64,000 nt of DNA, from positions 1,116,001 through 1,180,000 of the forward strand of contig NZ_JAEDAO010000001.1 in assembly GCF_016641735.1 (NCBI RefSeq). Reading direction: 5' to 3'. How positions within the stretch are numbered: position 1 is the first letter of the stretch; every line of letters begins with the position of its first letter. Made by a program: the position numbers and the translations under genes. The DNA is from Ramlibacter algicola. Lineage in GTDB: Bacteria > Pseudomonadota > Gammaproteobacteria > Burkholderiales > Burkholderiaceae_C. Of the stretch, positions 8,669 to 18,296 are shown one piece after another. The notes under the pieces were generated by a model. That model saw only the letters and a list, made by a program, of their open reading frames with translations, did not search any database and was not told the origin of the DNA.

Positions 8669-9484
8669 GGCGGACCAGGGGCGGCCGAATTCCTGCGCCC
8701 AGTAGATGCCGCCTTCGCTGCCGCGGTCGACGGCGAACGCCACGCCCATGTGCATGTAGCCCGGGTCCATGATGTTGGCGCAGTGCTCGGGGCTCTCCAG
8801 CCAGTCCTGCACCACGCGCTCGGGGGTCGTCTGCCCCGACGCGACGTTCTCGCCGACGCTGCGCCAGTCGTAGCCCGCCTTCGTCGCGCGTTCGGCCGGC
8901 GTGCTGCCGTCGCGGCCCTCGTGCGCGAGGAAATTGCCTTGCGCCATCGCCTGGGCATGCACGAGCGCCGCGCGCCCCAGCGCCGGGTCGAGCCGCAAGG
9001 CATTGGCGGGCCCGAACGAGCGGCTGCCGCAACGGCGCGATTGGGTGCGTGCCTGGTTCACGAGCGCCAGCACCCGCCCGGCGACGTCGCCGGATTGCGC
9101 GGCTGCCGGCGGTGCGAAGGGCACCGCGGCGATCACCCACCATGATTTGCCGGCGCGGTGCACGCCTGCTTCCGCCAGGCCTTGCGTGCCGAGCTGGCTG
9201 CAATGCCGGCTGCCGAGTTCGCGTGCGACGGCCTGCGCGTTCGGGTAGCCGGACAACTGCCACTCGAAGCTGCGCAGCGCGCGGTAGCCGCTGGCCTTCA
9301 GGGCGTCGGGAAGCCGCGTACCGTCGGCGAGTCGCCGTGCGGCGTCGTCGAGCTGCGCATTGCGCTGCAAGGGTGGGGCGGAGGCAGCGCATTGGCGCCG
9401 GGCTTGCAGCACGGCGTCGAAGGCTTCGTCGGCGCGGGCACTCGCCGCGAGGACGGCGAGGATGAGCAAGAGCAGGAGGCGCAT
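8660..9484 (-). CDS. Secreted CAP-domain (SCP/PR1-like) protein
   Basis: Exported protein of 274 aa with a clear signal peptide (MRLLLLLILAVLAASARA, cleavage before DEAF). Residues 18-130 form a domain I do not recognise. The C-terminal half (from about 140) is a CAP domain, with HAQAMAQGNFLAHEG, VGENVASG and HCANIMDPGYMHMGVAF. Bacterial CAP proteins are common but their biochemical function is mostly unknown. The ATG follows a -10-like TATGCT by 6 nt with no ribosome-binding site. Confidence 0.88.
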   Translation of the reverse strand: MRLLLLLILAVLAASARADEAFDAVLQARRQCAASAPPLQRNAQLDDAARRLADGTRLPDALKASGYRALRSFEWQLSGYPNAQAVARELGSRHCSQLGTQGLAEAGVHRAGKSWWVIAAVPFAPPAAAQSGDVAGRVLALVNQARTQSRRCGSRSFGPANALRLDPALGRAALVHAQAMAQGNFLAHEGRDGSTPAERATKAGYDWRSVGENVASGQTTPERVVQDWLESPEHCANIMDPGYMHMGVAFAVDRGSEGGIYWAQEFGRPWSASR

Positions 9485-9490
9485 CGGTCC

Positions 9491-9496
9491 AGCATA
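9491..9496 (-). promoter_or_regulatory. -10-like hexamer TATGCT, 6 nt before the CAP gene start
   Basis: On the minus strand TATGCT is followed by GGACCG and the ATG at 9484. No Shine-Dalgarno sequence lies between, which fits a leaderless message. Confidence 0.35.
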
Positions 9497-9567
9497 GGGA
9501 GGCGGCGGCAGCCGGTGGGTGGCACGGCGCATCACGCGCAAGCAGATGTGCCTCATCCGTGCCCGCT

Positions 9568-9573
9568 TATCAT
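9568..9573 (+). promoter_or_regulatory. -10-like hexamer TATCAT, 7 nt before plsC start
   Basis: TATCAT is followed by CGCCGCC and the ATG at 9581, with no Shine-Dalgarno sequence. No convincing -35 box is seen. Confidence 0.4.
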
Positions 9574-9580
9574 CGCCGCC

Positions 9581-10192
9581 ATGCTCGCGAAGGCCATGAG
9601 CCTGTTCCTGCTGGGGCTGGTGCGCGTGCTCACGGGCGCCCAGGCCCGCTGGTACGGATGCCCGCCCAAGGCGGAGCAGCGCATCTATTTCGCCAACCAC
9701 CAGAGCCACGCAGACCTGGTGATGATCTGGGCGGCGCTGCCGCAGGAACTGCGTTCCATCACGCGGCCGATCGCCGCCAGGGACTACTGGACCAAGTCGC
9801 GGCTGCGGCAGTGGATCACGACGGCCGTGTTCAACGCCGTCTACGTCGACCGCGCGCGCACCGGCGAGCAGGATCCGCTGGAGCCGCTGGTGCAGGCGCT
9901 GGAGAACGGCGACTCGATCATCCTGTTCCCCGAAGGCACGCGCGGCCACGCCGAGGAGCCGCAGCCGTTCAAGGCCGGCCTCTACAACCTGGCTCTTCGC
10001 TTTCCCGACGTCGTTCTCGTGCCGGCGTGGATCGACAACATCCAGCGCGTGATGCCCAAGGGCGAGGTGGTGCCGGTGCCGATCCTCTGTTCGGTGACGT
10101 TCGGCGCGCCGGTGAAGCTGGAACCCGGCGAGGAGCGCCGCGCTTTTCTCGACCGCGCGAGGGCCGCGGTCGTCGCGCTGCGGGACGCCTGA
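9581..10192 (+). CDS. PlsC-type lysophospholipid acyltransferase
   Basis: Protein of 203 aa of the 1-acyl-glycerol-3-phosphate acyltransferase family. The HX4D catalytic motif is NHQSHAD and the acceptor-binding motif is LFPEGTRG; an N-terminal hydrophobic segment (residues 5-20) suggests membrane association. It probably transfers an acyl chain to a lysophospholipid. The stop overlaps the next start (TGATG), so it is coupled to a CDP-diglyceride synthase-like gene, which makes a phosphatidate-to-CDP-diacylglycerol route plausible. Whether this is the housekeeping PlsC cannot be told. Confidence 0.88.
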   Translation: MLAKAMSLFLLGLVRVLTGAQARWYGCPPKAEQRIYFANHQSHADLVMIWAALPQELRSITRPIAARDYWTKSRLRQWITTAVFNAVYVDRARTGEQDPLEPLVQALENGDSIILFPEGTRGHAEEPQPFKAGLYNLALRFPDVVLVPAWIDNIQRVMPKGEVVPVPILCSVTFGAPVKLEPGEERRAFLDRARAAVVALRDA

Positions 10193-11193
10193 TGCTGCGC
10201 GACTTCTACCATTTCCTGCGCACCCTCACCCCCACCGAGCAGGTCGCGGCGCTGTTCTTCATCGTGTTCGGCCTGCTGGTGGTGATCAGCGTCGGCGCGT
10301 TCCTGATGACGTTCCGCACCGAGGGACGCGCGAAAGATCCGAAGTGGCACGAGGAGCTCGCGGACTTCCGCCGACTGCTGGGCACCTCGTGGGTGATGGT
10401 GGTGATCTTCTGGATCGGCTGGGCCGCTGGACACGTCGTCGCCACGCTGCTGTTCGCCGCGATCGCCTTCTTCGCGCTGCGCGAGTTCATCACGCTGTCA
10501 CCCACGCGGCGCGGCGACCACCGCAGCCTGGTGCTGGCGTTCTTCGTCGTGCTGCCGGTGCAGTTCTGGCTGGCGGCCACGCGCCACTTCGACCTCTTCA
10601 CCGTCTTCATCCCCGTCTACGTGTTCCTCGCCATCCCGCTGGTGAGCGCGTTGGGTGGTGACACGCAGCGCTTTCTGGAGCGCAACGCCAAGCTGCAGTG
10701 GGGCATCGTGGTGTGCGTCTACGGCATGAGCCACGTGCCGGCGCTGCTGCTGCTGGACTTCCCGCAGCGCAACTACGTCGGCAAGGGCGCGTTCCTGGTG
10801 TTCTTCGTCGTGTTCGTCGTGCAGACCTGCATGGTCGTGCAGCACCTGCTGGCGCGCCGCTCGCAACGGCCGCCGAGCATCCCGACCGTCAGCCGCAGCT
10901 TCCACTGGACCAGCTGGCTCCTGGGCATGGCGGTGGGCAGCATGGCCGGCGGCGCGCTCACCTTCATCACGCCGTTCGCGCCGGGGCAGGCCGTGGCGAT
11001 GGCGTTCATCGCCTGCGCCGCCGGTTCGCTTGGCCACCTGGTGATGAAGGCCCTCAAGCGCGATCGCGGCGTGCCCGCGTGGGGGCACCGTGCGTCGGTG
11101 ACCGGCGCCAACGGCCTGCTCGATCGGGTCGACGCGCTGTGTTTCGCCGCGCCGGTGTTCTTCCACTCGGTGCGGTGGTACTTCGGGGTGTAG
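10192..11193 (+). CDS. CdsA-like phosphatidate cytidylyltransferase family protein
   Basis: Integral membrane protein of 333 aa with about eight hydrophobic segments. The C-terminal signature of CDP-diglyceride synthases is present: MKALKRDRGVPAWGH, then GANGLLDRVDAL, with the paired acidic residues of the active site. It should make CDP-diacylglycerol from phosphatidate and CTP. It is longer than typical CdsA (about 270-285 aa) and is paired with a plsC-like gene, as in the YnbB/YnbC type of accessory cluster, so it may be a second, non-housekeeping copy. Confidence 0.85.
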   Translation: MLRDFYHFLRTLTPTEQVAALFFIVFGLLVVISVGAFLMTFRTEGRAKDPKWHEELADFRRLLGTSWVMVVIFWIGWAAGHVVATLLFAAIAFFALREFITLSPTRRGDHRSLVLAFFVVLPVQFWLAATRHFDLFTVFIPVYVFLAIPLVSALGGDTQRFLERNAKLQWGIVVCVYGMSHVPALLLLDFPQRNYVGKGAFLVFFVVFVVQTCMVVQHLLARRSQRPPSIPTVSRSFHWTSWLLGMAVGSMAGGALTFITPFAPGQAVAMAFIACAAGSLGHLVMKALKRDRGVPAWGHRASVTGANGLLDRVDALCFAAPVFFHSVRWYFGV

Positions 11194-11204
11194 CCCGCTA
11201 TGTC

Positions 11205-11224
11205 ATTCCGGCGAAAGCCGGAAT
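11205..11224. repeat. Left dRS3-like 20-bp hairpin
   Basis: Perfect 8-bp stem ATTCCGGC/GCCGGAAT with loop GAAA, 12 bp after the cdsA-like stop. The ATTCC...GGAAT frame resembles the dRS3 repeat of Neisseria. It may also act as a transcript end for the upstream gene, although no T tract follows. Confidence 0.75.
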
Positions 11225-11337
11225 CCATCTCTGCATACGCGCCACTGGTTCCGGGCTCGCGCCGAGGTGCACTCCGTTGGACGAATGTCCTCCACGGCGC
11301 CCGTCGCGGAGCGTGGTGGAAGAGGGCGCGAGCGAAG

Positions 11338-11377
11338 CGCGATCCGGCGAGCGCGTCAGGCGGTGCCTGCCGGGTCC
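11338..11377. repeat. Left inner inverted repeat (40 bp)
   Basis: Matches the reverse complement of 11601-11640 at 37 of 40 positions. It sits 109 bp inside the left outer repeat. Confidence 0.75.
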
Positions 11378-11600
11378 GATTTTCGATGGTCGAGTGATGC
11401 GCGCGGGCGCGGGGCCTGGGCGCGACCAGCGGGAGCAAACCTCTTTAGCTGCCTACTGACTCGCGGGCCCTGTTTGAGCAGTGCGCGTCAGCGCACAGCG
11501 AGTTCGGACCGCGCGGCCCCGCGCCCGCCAAGCACAGCGCGACTGTTCGCAGAGGCGCTCGCGCCAGCGAGAGGCCGCGCAACGGAGAGACGGAGCATGA

Positions 11601-11640
11601 GGACCCGGCAGGCGCCGCCTGATGCGCTCGCCGGCTCGCG
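11601..11640. repeat. Right inner inverted repeat (40 bp)
   Basis: Inverted copy of 11338-11377 with three differences. It sits 26 bp inside the right outer repeat. Confidence 0.75.
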
Positions 11641-11670
11641 CGAGCAGGCACGGTGCAGGTACGAGCATGG

Positions 11671-11690
11671 ATTCCGGCGTTCGCCGGAAT
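11671..11690. repeat. Right dRS3-like 20-bp hairpin
   Basis: Perfect 8-bp stem ATTCCGGC/GCCGGAAT with loop GTTC. It differs from the left copy only in the loop and lies about 45 bp beyond the mpl stop. Confidence 0.75.
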
Positions 11691-11734
11691 GACGAAGGTC
11701 GGGAATGGGTCCCCGCCTTCGCGGACGACGGTCG

Positions 11735-13111
11735 TTAGCGCTTTGCCAGCGCCTCGAGCAACCGCTCGTGGATGCCGCCGAAGCCGCCGTTGCTCATGCA
11801 GACGACGTGATCGCCGGTGCGCGCGGCGGCAACGACCTGGCGCACGACCTCGTCGATGGTGTCGCCGACCTGCGCCTTGTCGCCCAGCGGCGCGAGCGCT
11901 TCGCGGGCGTCCCAGCCCAGGCCGCCGGAGTGGCAGAAGGACAGTTCGGCCTGCTCCAGGCTCCAGGGCAGCTGCGCCTTCATCGCGCCAAGCTTCATCG
12001 TGTTGCTGCGCGGCTCGAACACCGCGAGGATGCGGCCGCCGCCGGTGCCCAGCTTGCGTCGCAAACCATCGAGCGTGGTGCGGATCGCGGTGGGGTGGTG
12101 CGCGAAATCGTCGTAGACCTTCACGCCGCCGGACTCGCCGCGCAGCTCCATGCGGCGCCGCACGTTCTGGAACGAGCCGAGCGCTTCGGCGGCTTTCGCG
12201 GGCGACACGCCGACGTGATCCGCGGCCGCGATTGCAGCCAGGGCATTGAGCTGGTTGTGCGTGCCGCTCAGGTCCCAGGCCACGCGGCCGACGCGTTCGC
12301 CACGCTGCAGCACGTCGAACGTGCTTGGATCGCCCTCGGCGGTGAAGTCGCTGACGGCGGCGCCGAAGCTGCGCACCTCGCTCCAGCAGCCCTGGTGCAG
12401 CACGCGGTCCAGGCTCTCCTCGACGCCGTTGACCACGACGCGGCCGCTCGCAGGCACGGTGCGCACGAGGTGGTGGAACTGGCGCTCGATGGCGGCCAGG
12501 TCGTCGAAGATGTCCGCGTGGTCGAACTCGAGGTTGTTCAGGACCGCGGTGCGCGGGCGGTAGTGCACGAACTTGCTGCGCTTGTCGAAGAACGCGGTGT
12601 CGTACTCGTCGGCCTCGATGACGAAACACTTCCCGCTGCCCAGGCGCGCGGAGCGGCCGAAGTTCAGCGGCACGCCACCGACCAGGAAGCCCGGCTGCAG
12701 GCCGGCCTGCTCGAGCACCCAGGTGAGCATCGACGTGGTGGTGGTCTTGCCGTGGGTGCCGGCGACCGCCAGCACGTGGCGGCCCTGCAGCACGTGCTCG
12801 GCCAGCCATTGCGGACCGCTGGTGTAGCGCGCGCCGCTTTCGAGGATGGCTTCCATCAGCGGATACCGCGGGCGGCCATCGGGCTGCCGGGCCCGCGAAA
12901 CCACGTTGCCGATCACCCAGACGTCGGGGTTGAACGCCATCTGGTCGGCGCCGTAGCCCTCCACCAGTTCGATGCCGAGCTCGCGCAGCTGGTCGCTCAT
13001 CGGCGGGTAGACGCCGGCGTCGCAGCCGGTCACCTTGTGCCCGGCTTCGCGGGCCAGGGCCGCGACACCGCCCATGAACGTGCCGCAGATGCCCAGGATG
13101 TGGATGTGCAT
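11735..13111 (-). CDS. mpl: UDP-N-acetylmuramate:L-Ala-gamma-D-Glu-meso-DAP ligase
   Basis: Murein-recycling ligase of 458 aa that attaches recovered tripeptide to UDP-MurNAc. It begins MHIHILGICGTFMGGVA, the Mpl form of the N-terminal nucleotide site, and has the ATP loop AGTHGKTTTTSML near residue 112. Mur ligase middle and C-terminal domains follow (FDHADIFDDL, DDFAHHPTAI, FEPRSNTMK). Length is normal. The ATG at 13111 is chosen for homology; a longer open frame upstream overlaps the divergent gene. A GATAAT hexamer ends 6 nt before the ATG and there is no Shine-Dalgarno sequence. Confidence 0.95.
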   Translation of the reverse strand: MHIHILGICGTFMGGVAALAREAGHKVTGCDAGVYPPMSDQLRELGIELVEGYGADQMAFNPDVWVIGNVVSRARQPDGRPRYPLMEAILESGARYTSGPQWLAEHVLQGRHVLAVAGTHGKTTTTSMLTWVLEQAGLQPGFLVGGVPLNFGRSARLGSGKCFVIEADEYDTAFFDKRSKFVHYRPRTAVLNNLEFDHADIFDDLAAIERQFHHLVRTVPASGRVVVNGVEESLDRVLHQGCWSEVRSFGAAVSDFTAEGDPSTFDVLQRGERVGRVAWDLSGTHNQLNALAAIAAADHVGVSPAKAAEALGSFQNVRRRMELRGESGGVKVYDDFAHHPTAIRTTLDGLRRKLGTGGGRILAVFEPRSNTMKLGAMKAQLPWSLEQAELSFCHSGGLGWDAREALAPLGDKAQVGDTIDEVVRQVVAAARTGDHVVCMSNGGFGGIHERLLEALAKR

Positions 13112-13117
13112 CGGTCG

Positions 13118-13123
13118 ATTATC
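13118..13123 (-). promoter_or_regulatory. -10-like hexamer GATAAT, 6 nt before mpl start
   Basis: On the minus strand GATAAT is followed by CGACCG and the ATG of mpl. No Shine-Dalgarno sequence is present. Confidence 0.45.
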
Positions 13124-13178
13124 CGTGGCACTTTGCGGGCACCCACGCGGTCCGACGCCTGCGAACGACGCCGGGGGG

Positions 13179-13184
13179 CACAAT
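13179..13184 (+). promoter_or_regulatory. -10-like hexamer CACAAT, 9 nt before the gene at 13194
   Basis: CACAAT is followed by GCCCGCGCG and the ATG at 13194, with no Shine-Dalgarno sequence. It pairs divergently with the mpl site. Confidence 0.35.
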
Positions 13185-13193
13185 GCCCGCGCG

Positions 13194-13790
13194 ATGGAAG
13201 CAGTGCAGGCAGAGATCGCGGCGACAGCCGCGCGGATGGTGGTGGAGGAAGGCCTCGAGTACGGGCCGGCCAAGCGCCGCGCGGTCAAGCAACTGGGCTT
13301 GCCCACGCGCGCGGCGCTGCCCGACAACGACGCGGTCGAGGACGCCGTGCGCGAGTACATCGACCTGTTCTGCGCCGACACGCAGCCGGGCGAACTGCGC
13401 GCGCTGCGCGAACTGGCCCTGACCTGGATGGACCGGCTCGCCGAGTTCAGGCCGCACCTGGCCGGGGCCGTGTGGCACGGCACCGCGACGCGCCTGTCCG
13501 ATATCTACCTGCAGCTGTTCTGCGACGACCCCAAGTCCGCCGAGATCGCGCTCATCGACCACGCTGTCGACTACGAGCCGCGCACGGTGACCGGCTTCAA
13601 CGGCCAGCCGGTCGAAGCCCTGAGCATTTCCAGCCGCTGCCCCGGGCTGGGCGAAGATGTGGGGGTGCACCTCCTGATCCACGACCACGACGACCTGCGC
13701 GGCGCGCTCAAGCCCGATGCGAAGGGCCGCTCCCCACGCGGCGACCGGGCGTCCGTCGCCGCGCTGCTGGCGGAGGGCGGGGATGACTGA
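13194..13790 (+). CDS. Conserved protein of unknown function
   Basis: Soluble acidic protein of 198 aa that I do not recognise as a named family. The N-terminal half is helical (MEAVQAEIAATAARMVVEEG) and the middle holds PHLAGAVWHGTATRLSDIYL and acidic runs, then FNGQPVEALSISSRCPG. Its base usage resembles the neighbours. It is divergent from mpl and overlaps the TlpA-like gene by eight bases. Similar short proteins beside mpl have, as I recall, been labelled as Mur ligases, but no ligase motif is visible here and I do not adopt that name. Confidence 0.8.
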   Translation: MEAVQAEIAATAARMVVEEGLEYGPAKRRAVKQLGLPTRAALPDNDAVEDAVREYIDLFCADTQPGELRALRELALTWMDRLAEFRPHLAGAVWHGTATRLSDIYLQLFCDDPKSAEIALIDHAVDYEPRTVTGFNGQPVEALSISSRCPGLGEDVGVHLLIHDHDDLRGALKPDAKGRSPRGDRASVAALLAEGGDD

Positions 13791-14334
13791 CGTCGAAGCA
13801 CCGAAGGACCCCGGCAAGCGGCGCGCGGCATTGACGGTTGGCGTCGGCGCGGTGGCGGCGCTCGCGGGCGCCGGCGCGGCGTGGTGGACGCTGCGTCCAG
13901 CCGGGTCCTCGCCGGCCGCGGTGCAGGCCTTGTGGCAGGCGTCCTTCGCGACTCCGACCGGTGGCACCGTGACGATGGAGTCCCTGCGCGGCAAGCGCCT
14001 GCTGGTCAACTTCTGGGCCACGTGGTGCCCGCCGTGCGTGGAGGAGATGCCACTTCTGGACCGCTTCGCCGGTGAACATGCCGCCAACGGCTGGCAAGTG
14101 CTGGGCTTGGCGATCGACCAACCAAGCGCGGTGCGGCAGTTCCTGGCCCGCACGCCGGTGCGCTACCCGATCGGCCTGGCCGGGCTGGAAGGCACCGAGC
14201 TGGCCAAATCGCTGGGCAACAGCGCGGGCGGCCTTCCGTTCACGGTCGTCCTGGACGCGGGCGGCAACGTGCGCGAGCGTAGAATGGGACGGTTGTCCGC
14301 GTCCGACCTGCAGGCCTGGGCCGGCGCCGCCTGA
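13783..14334 (+). CDS. TlpA-family thioredoxin-like protein
   Basis: Thiol-disulfide oxidoreductase of 183 aa. Residues 13-38 form a hydrophobic signal anchor, and the thioredoxin fold carries the redox pair in [14 protein letters not shown]. The cis-Pro loop is GGLPFTVV. It should face the periplasm and reduce disulfides, for example in cytochrome c maturation or oxidative-stress defence; the target is unknown. The ATG overlaps the preceding gene by eight bases, so the two are translationally coupled. Confidence 0.92.
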   Translation: MTDVEAPKDPGKRRAALTVGVGAVAALAGAGAAWWTLRPAGSSPAAVQALWQASFATPTGGTVTMESLRGKRLLVNFWATWCPPCVEEMPLLDRFAGEHAANGWQVLGLAIDQPSAVRQFLARTPVRYPIGLAGLEGTELAKSLGNSAGGLPFTVVLDAGGNVRERRMGRLSASDLQAWAGAA

Positions 14335-14461
14335 GGCGCCCCGCGCCTTTGCCACACTCTCCCGCGCTCCGCGGCATTCGCTGGAGATCGCGAAAGAAAA
14401 GCTGAGTTGGCTTCTTTTTGCGGTACATTCGCGAACTTTGTCACAGGACGCTGGAGTCTCC

Positions 14462-14920
14462 ATGGACTTGCGCAAACTCAAGACGTTGATCGACCTGGTG
14501 TCGGAATCGAACGTCTCCGAACTCGAAATCACCGAAGCGGAAGGCAAGGTCCGGATCGTCAAGGGCGGCGGCGCCGTCGTGCAGCAGGCCGGCTCGGTCG
14601 CCGCACCGGCCCTCGCCCCGGCGGCCGCACCCGTTGCCGCCGCTGCTTCCGTCGCCGCGCCGGCACCCGTCGCGGAAGTGCCGGCCGGCCATGCCGTCAA
14701 GTCGCCGATGGTGGGCACGTTCTACCGTGCGTCCAGCCCGGGCGCAAAGTCGTTCGTGGAGATCGGCACCCAGGTGAAGGCCGGCGACACGGTCTGCATC
14801 ATCGAGGCGATGAAGATCCTCAACGAGATCGAAGCCGACAAGGGCGGCACGGTCACCCAGATCCTGTGCGAGAACGGTCAGGCAGTGGAATACGGCCAGC
14901 CGCTGTTCATCATCGAGTGA
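14462..14920 (+). CDS. accB: Biotin carboxyl carrier protein of acetyl-CoA carboxylase
   Basis: Protein of 152 aa that carries biotin between the carboxylase and transferase parts of acetyl-CoA carboxylase, the first step of fatty-acid synthesis. A short N-terminal helix is followed by an Ala/Pro-rich linker (about residues 45-75) and a biotinyl domain with the target Lys in [16 protein letters not shown] lies 6 nt before the ATG. accC follows after 19 nt. The 127-bp gap upstream probably holds the promoter, though I could not assign boxes. Confidence 0.96.
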   Translation: MDLRKLKTLIDLVSESNVSELEITEAEGKVRIVKGGGAVVQQAGSVAAPALAPAAAPVAAAASVAAPAPVAEVPAGHAVKSPMVGTFYRASSPGAKSFVEIGTQVKAGDTVCIIEAMKILNEIEADKGGTVTQILCENGQAVEYGQPLFIIE

Positions 14921-14939
14921 ACGCCCACTGACCGAACGC

Positions 14940-16289
<1,350 letters not shown>

Positions 16290-16296
16290 GCCCCCG

Positions 16297-17178
16297 ATGT
16301 TCGAGCTGCGCCTCCTCTGCGGCGAGGACCAGGTCGAGGCGGTCGGCGACGCGCTCGAAGCGCTGGACGCGCTCAGCGTCTCCGTCGAGGACGCGGACGC
16401 GCACACCGAGGCCGAGCAGGCGCTGTTCGGCGAGCCCGGCATGCCGCCGCCCAAGGAAGGCTGGCAGCGCTCGCGCGTGCTCGCGCTGTTCGCGCGGCAG
16501 GCGCAGGCCGAAGACGCCGCGCGCCTGCTCATCGCGCAGGACTTCTTCGAAGGCGGCCGGGTCCTCGGCATCGAGCAGGTGCCCGACCAGGACTGGGTGC
16601 GCCTGACGCAATCGCAGTTCGCGCCGGTCGAGATCACGCCCGAGTTCTGGATCGTGCCCACGTGGCACGAGCCGCCCGCCGCTGCGCGCGAAGTGATCCG
16701 GCTCGATCCCGGCCTGGCGTTCGGAACCGGCACGCACCCGACCACCCGCATGTGCCTGCGCTGGACCGCCAGGCGCTCGCTGGCCGGCCAGCGCGTGCTC
16801 GATTACGGCTGCGGCTCCGGCATCCTCGCGATCGGCGCGGCGAAGTTCGGCGCCGCCGTGGTCGACGCGGTCGACATCGACGAAGCGGCGGTGCGCGCGA
16901 CGCAGGACAATGCGCAAGCCAACGGCGTCACGTTGCGCGTCGGCCTGCCCGAGCTGGCGCAGGGCGAGTACGACACGGTGCTGGCCAACATCCTGGCCAC
17001 GCCGCTCAAGATGCTCGCACCGCTGCTGTGCGGGCACGTGAAGCCGGCTGGCTCGCTGGTGCTGGCCGGCATCCTCGAGCGCCAGGCCGACGAACTGAAG
17101 GCCGCGTATGCGCCGTACCTCCGGCTCGAAGTGTCAGACAGCGAGGACGGCTGGATCCTGATGACGGGATCACGCTAG
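16297..17178 (+). CDS. prmA: Ribosomal protein L11 methyltransferase
   Basis: SAM-dependent methyltransferase of 293 aa acting on lysines and the N-terminus of ribosomal protein L11. An N-terminal substrate-recognition domain (about 1-120) is followed by the catalytic domain with DPGLAFGTGTHPTTRMCL, the SAM loop VLDYGCGSGILAIGA and the active-site motif VLANILATPL. The start lies 7 nt after the accC stop. The accB-accC-prmA order is common in Burkholderiales. Confidence 0.96.
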   Translation: MFELRLLCGEDQVEAVGDALEALDALSVSVEDADAHTEAEQALFGEPGMPPPKEGWQRSRVLALFARQAQAEDAARLLIAQDFFEGGRVLGIEQVPDQDWVRLTQSQFAPVEITPEFWIVPTWHEPPAAAREVIRLDPGLAFGTGTHPTTRMCLRWTARRSLAGQRVLDYGCGSGILAIGAAKFGAAVVDAVDIDEAAVRATQDNAQANGVTLRVGLPELAQGEYDTVLANILATPLKMLAPLLCGHVKPAGSLVLAGILERQADELKAAYAPYLRLEVSDSEDGWILMTGSR

Positions 17179-17200
17179 GAGGCTGGCGCCGGCGGCCTTC

Positions 17201-17206
17201 TACAAT
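17201..17206 (+). promoter_or_regulatory. -10-like hexamer TACAAT, 9 nt before the DUF3426 gene
   Basis: TACAAT is followed by CCCGGACCC and the ATG at 17216. There is no Shine-Dalgarno sequence and no clear -35 box. Confidence 0.4.
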
Positions 17207-17215
17207 CCCGGACCC

Positions 17216-18274
17216 ATGAGCATGATCACCGGGTGCCCGGCCTGCGGCACCCTGTTCAGGGTGGTGCCCGACCAGCTGAAGATTTCGGACGGCTGGGTGC
17301 GGTGCGGCCACTGCTCGGAAGTCTTCGACGCCACCACGCACCTGCAGGCCGCGACCGAGGACGACTCTGCGCCCTTGGCGACGGACACGGAACCCCAGGC
17401 GTTGCCCGGACCGGCCGCCGCCAACGAGGCTGGCGATTCGATCGCGGACGCCGGCGCGCAGCAAGCTCCTGGCGCGCCCCCGCCCGCCGACGACTTCGCG
17501 GCATCGCTGCCGCCTGCTTTCGCCACGAGTGCGCATCCGCCCGCCGCGGCCGACGACGACAGCGAGCAAGCTTCGCCCGCCTTCCGCCCCTCGCAATCCC
17601 CGGCCGACGCGACGCGTCCCGCCGGCCTCGAGCACGAACCGGCCTATGCGGCGCAAGTCGATTCCGTCCTGTCCGAAGCGCGCGCTTCGCGTCCCTTCGT
17701 CGAGGAGGATGACGACGAGGAGCCACCGCGGCTGGACGATCCTGAACTGGACGGCGTCGGCTTCGTGGAGCAGGCGCGCCGCCAGCTGTTCTGGAAACGG
17801 CCGCTGGTGCGCGTGGCGCTGCTGCTGCTGGCCATCGGCCTCGCAGCCTTGCTGGCCGCGCAAGTCGCCGTGCACGACCGCGATCGCCTGGCCGTGCAGC
17901 ACCCCGAATGGAAGCCGTGGCTGGAGCGCCTGTGCGAGGTCGCGCACTGCAAGCTCGGGCCGCCGCACCGCATCGACGCCCTCGTGATCGACAACAGCGC
18001 CTTCTCGCGCGTGCGCCAGGACATCTACCGCCTGAGCGTGACGCTGAAGAACCAGTCCACGCAACCCGTCGCCGTGCCGGCGGTGGAACTCACGCTGACC
18101 GACGGGCAGGACCAGCCCGTGCTGCGGCGCGTGCTCACGGCGCGCGAGCTGGGCGCCGCCGCCGACACGCTGGGGCCGTCGGCCGACTGGTCCACCTCGC
18201 TCACGCTGGCGGTCACGCCACCGGCGGGCGGCAACCGCATCGCCGGCTACCGCCTGCTCGCCTTCTATCCCTGA
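17216..18274 (+). CDS. Zinc-ribbon/DUF3426 membrane protein
   Basis: Protein of 352 aa. An N-terminal zinc ribbon of the MJ0042 type has Cys7, Cys10, Cys30 and Cys33 (CPAC...CGHC). Residues 45-190 are acidic, Ala/Pro-rich and probably disordered. One membrane helix lies near 197-218, and the C-terminal domain (about 230-352) is the DUF3426 fold, probably periplasmic. The function is unknown. Its place after prmA is conserved in this order, which hints at a link to envelope or ribosome quality control, but that is speculative. Confidence 0.88.
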   Translation: MSMITGCPACGTLFRVVPDQLKISDGWVRCGHCSEVFDATTHLQAATEDDSAPLATDTEPQALPGPAAANEAGDSIADAGAQQAPGAPPPADDFAASLPPAFATSAHPPAAADDDSEQASPAFRPSQSPADATRPAGLEHEPAYAAQVDSVLSEARASRPFVEEDDDEEPPRLDDPELDGVGFVEQARRQLFWKRPLVRVALLLLAIGLAALLAAQVAVHDRDRLAVQHPEWKPWLERLCEVAHCKLGPPHRIDALVIDNSAFSRVRQDIYRLSVTLKNQSTQPVAVPAVELTLTDGQDQPVLRRVLTARELGAAADTLGPSADWSTSLTLAVTPPAGGNRIAGYRLLAFYP

Positions 18275-18296
18275 CTTTCAATCCAACAGGACCCCC

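Larger units (their letters stand above)
11202..11693. repeat. Composite nested inverted-repeat element (gene-free, 492 bp)
   Basis: Fills most of the 541-bp gap between the cdsA-like gene and mpl. Two pairs of inverted repeats are nested: an outer 27-bp pair (11202-11228 with 11667-11693, one mismatch) and an inner 40-bp pair (11338-11377 with 11601-11640, three mismatches). Each half therefore carries the same two modules in the same outward order but with spacers of 109 and 26 bp. The 223-bp centre has no gene I can support. The outer repeats look like neisserial dRS3 repeats. No transposase is present, so it is a non-autonomous intergenic repeat at most. Confidence 0.75.

Noticed and set aside
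14393..14423. Possible intrinsic terminator between tlpA and accB (AAAAGC...GGCTTCTTTTT)
   Set aside because: Only about four base pairs form before mismatches; the stem is too weak to call.
14401..14430. Possible accB promoter (TTGGCT and TACATT)
   Set aside because: The boxes are only 11 nt apart, so they cannot form a normal sigma-70 promoter.
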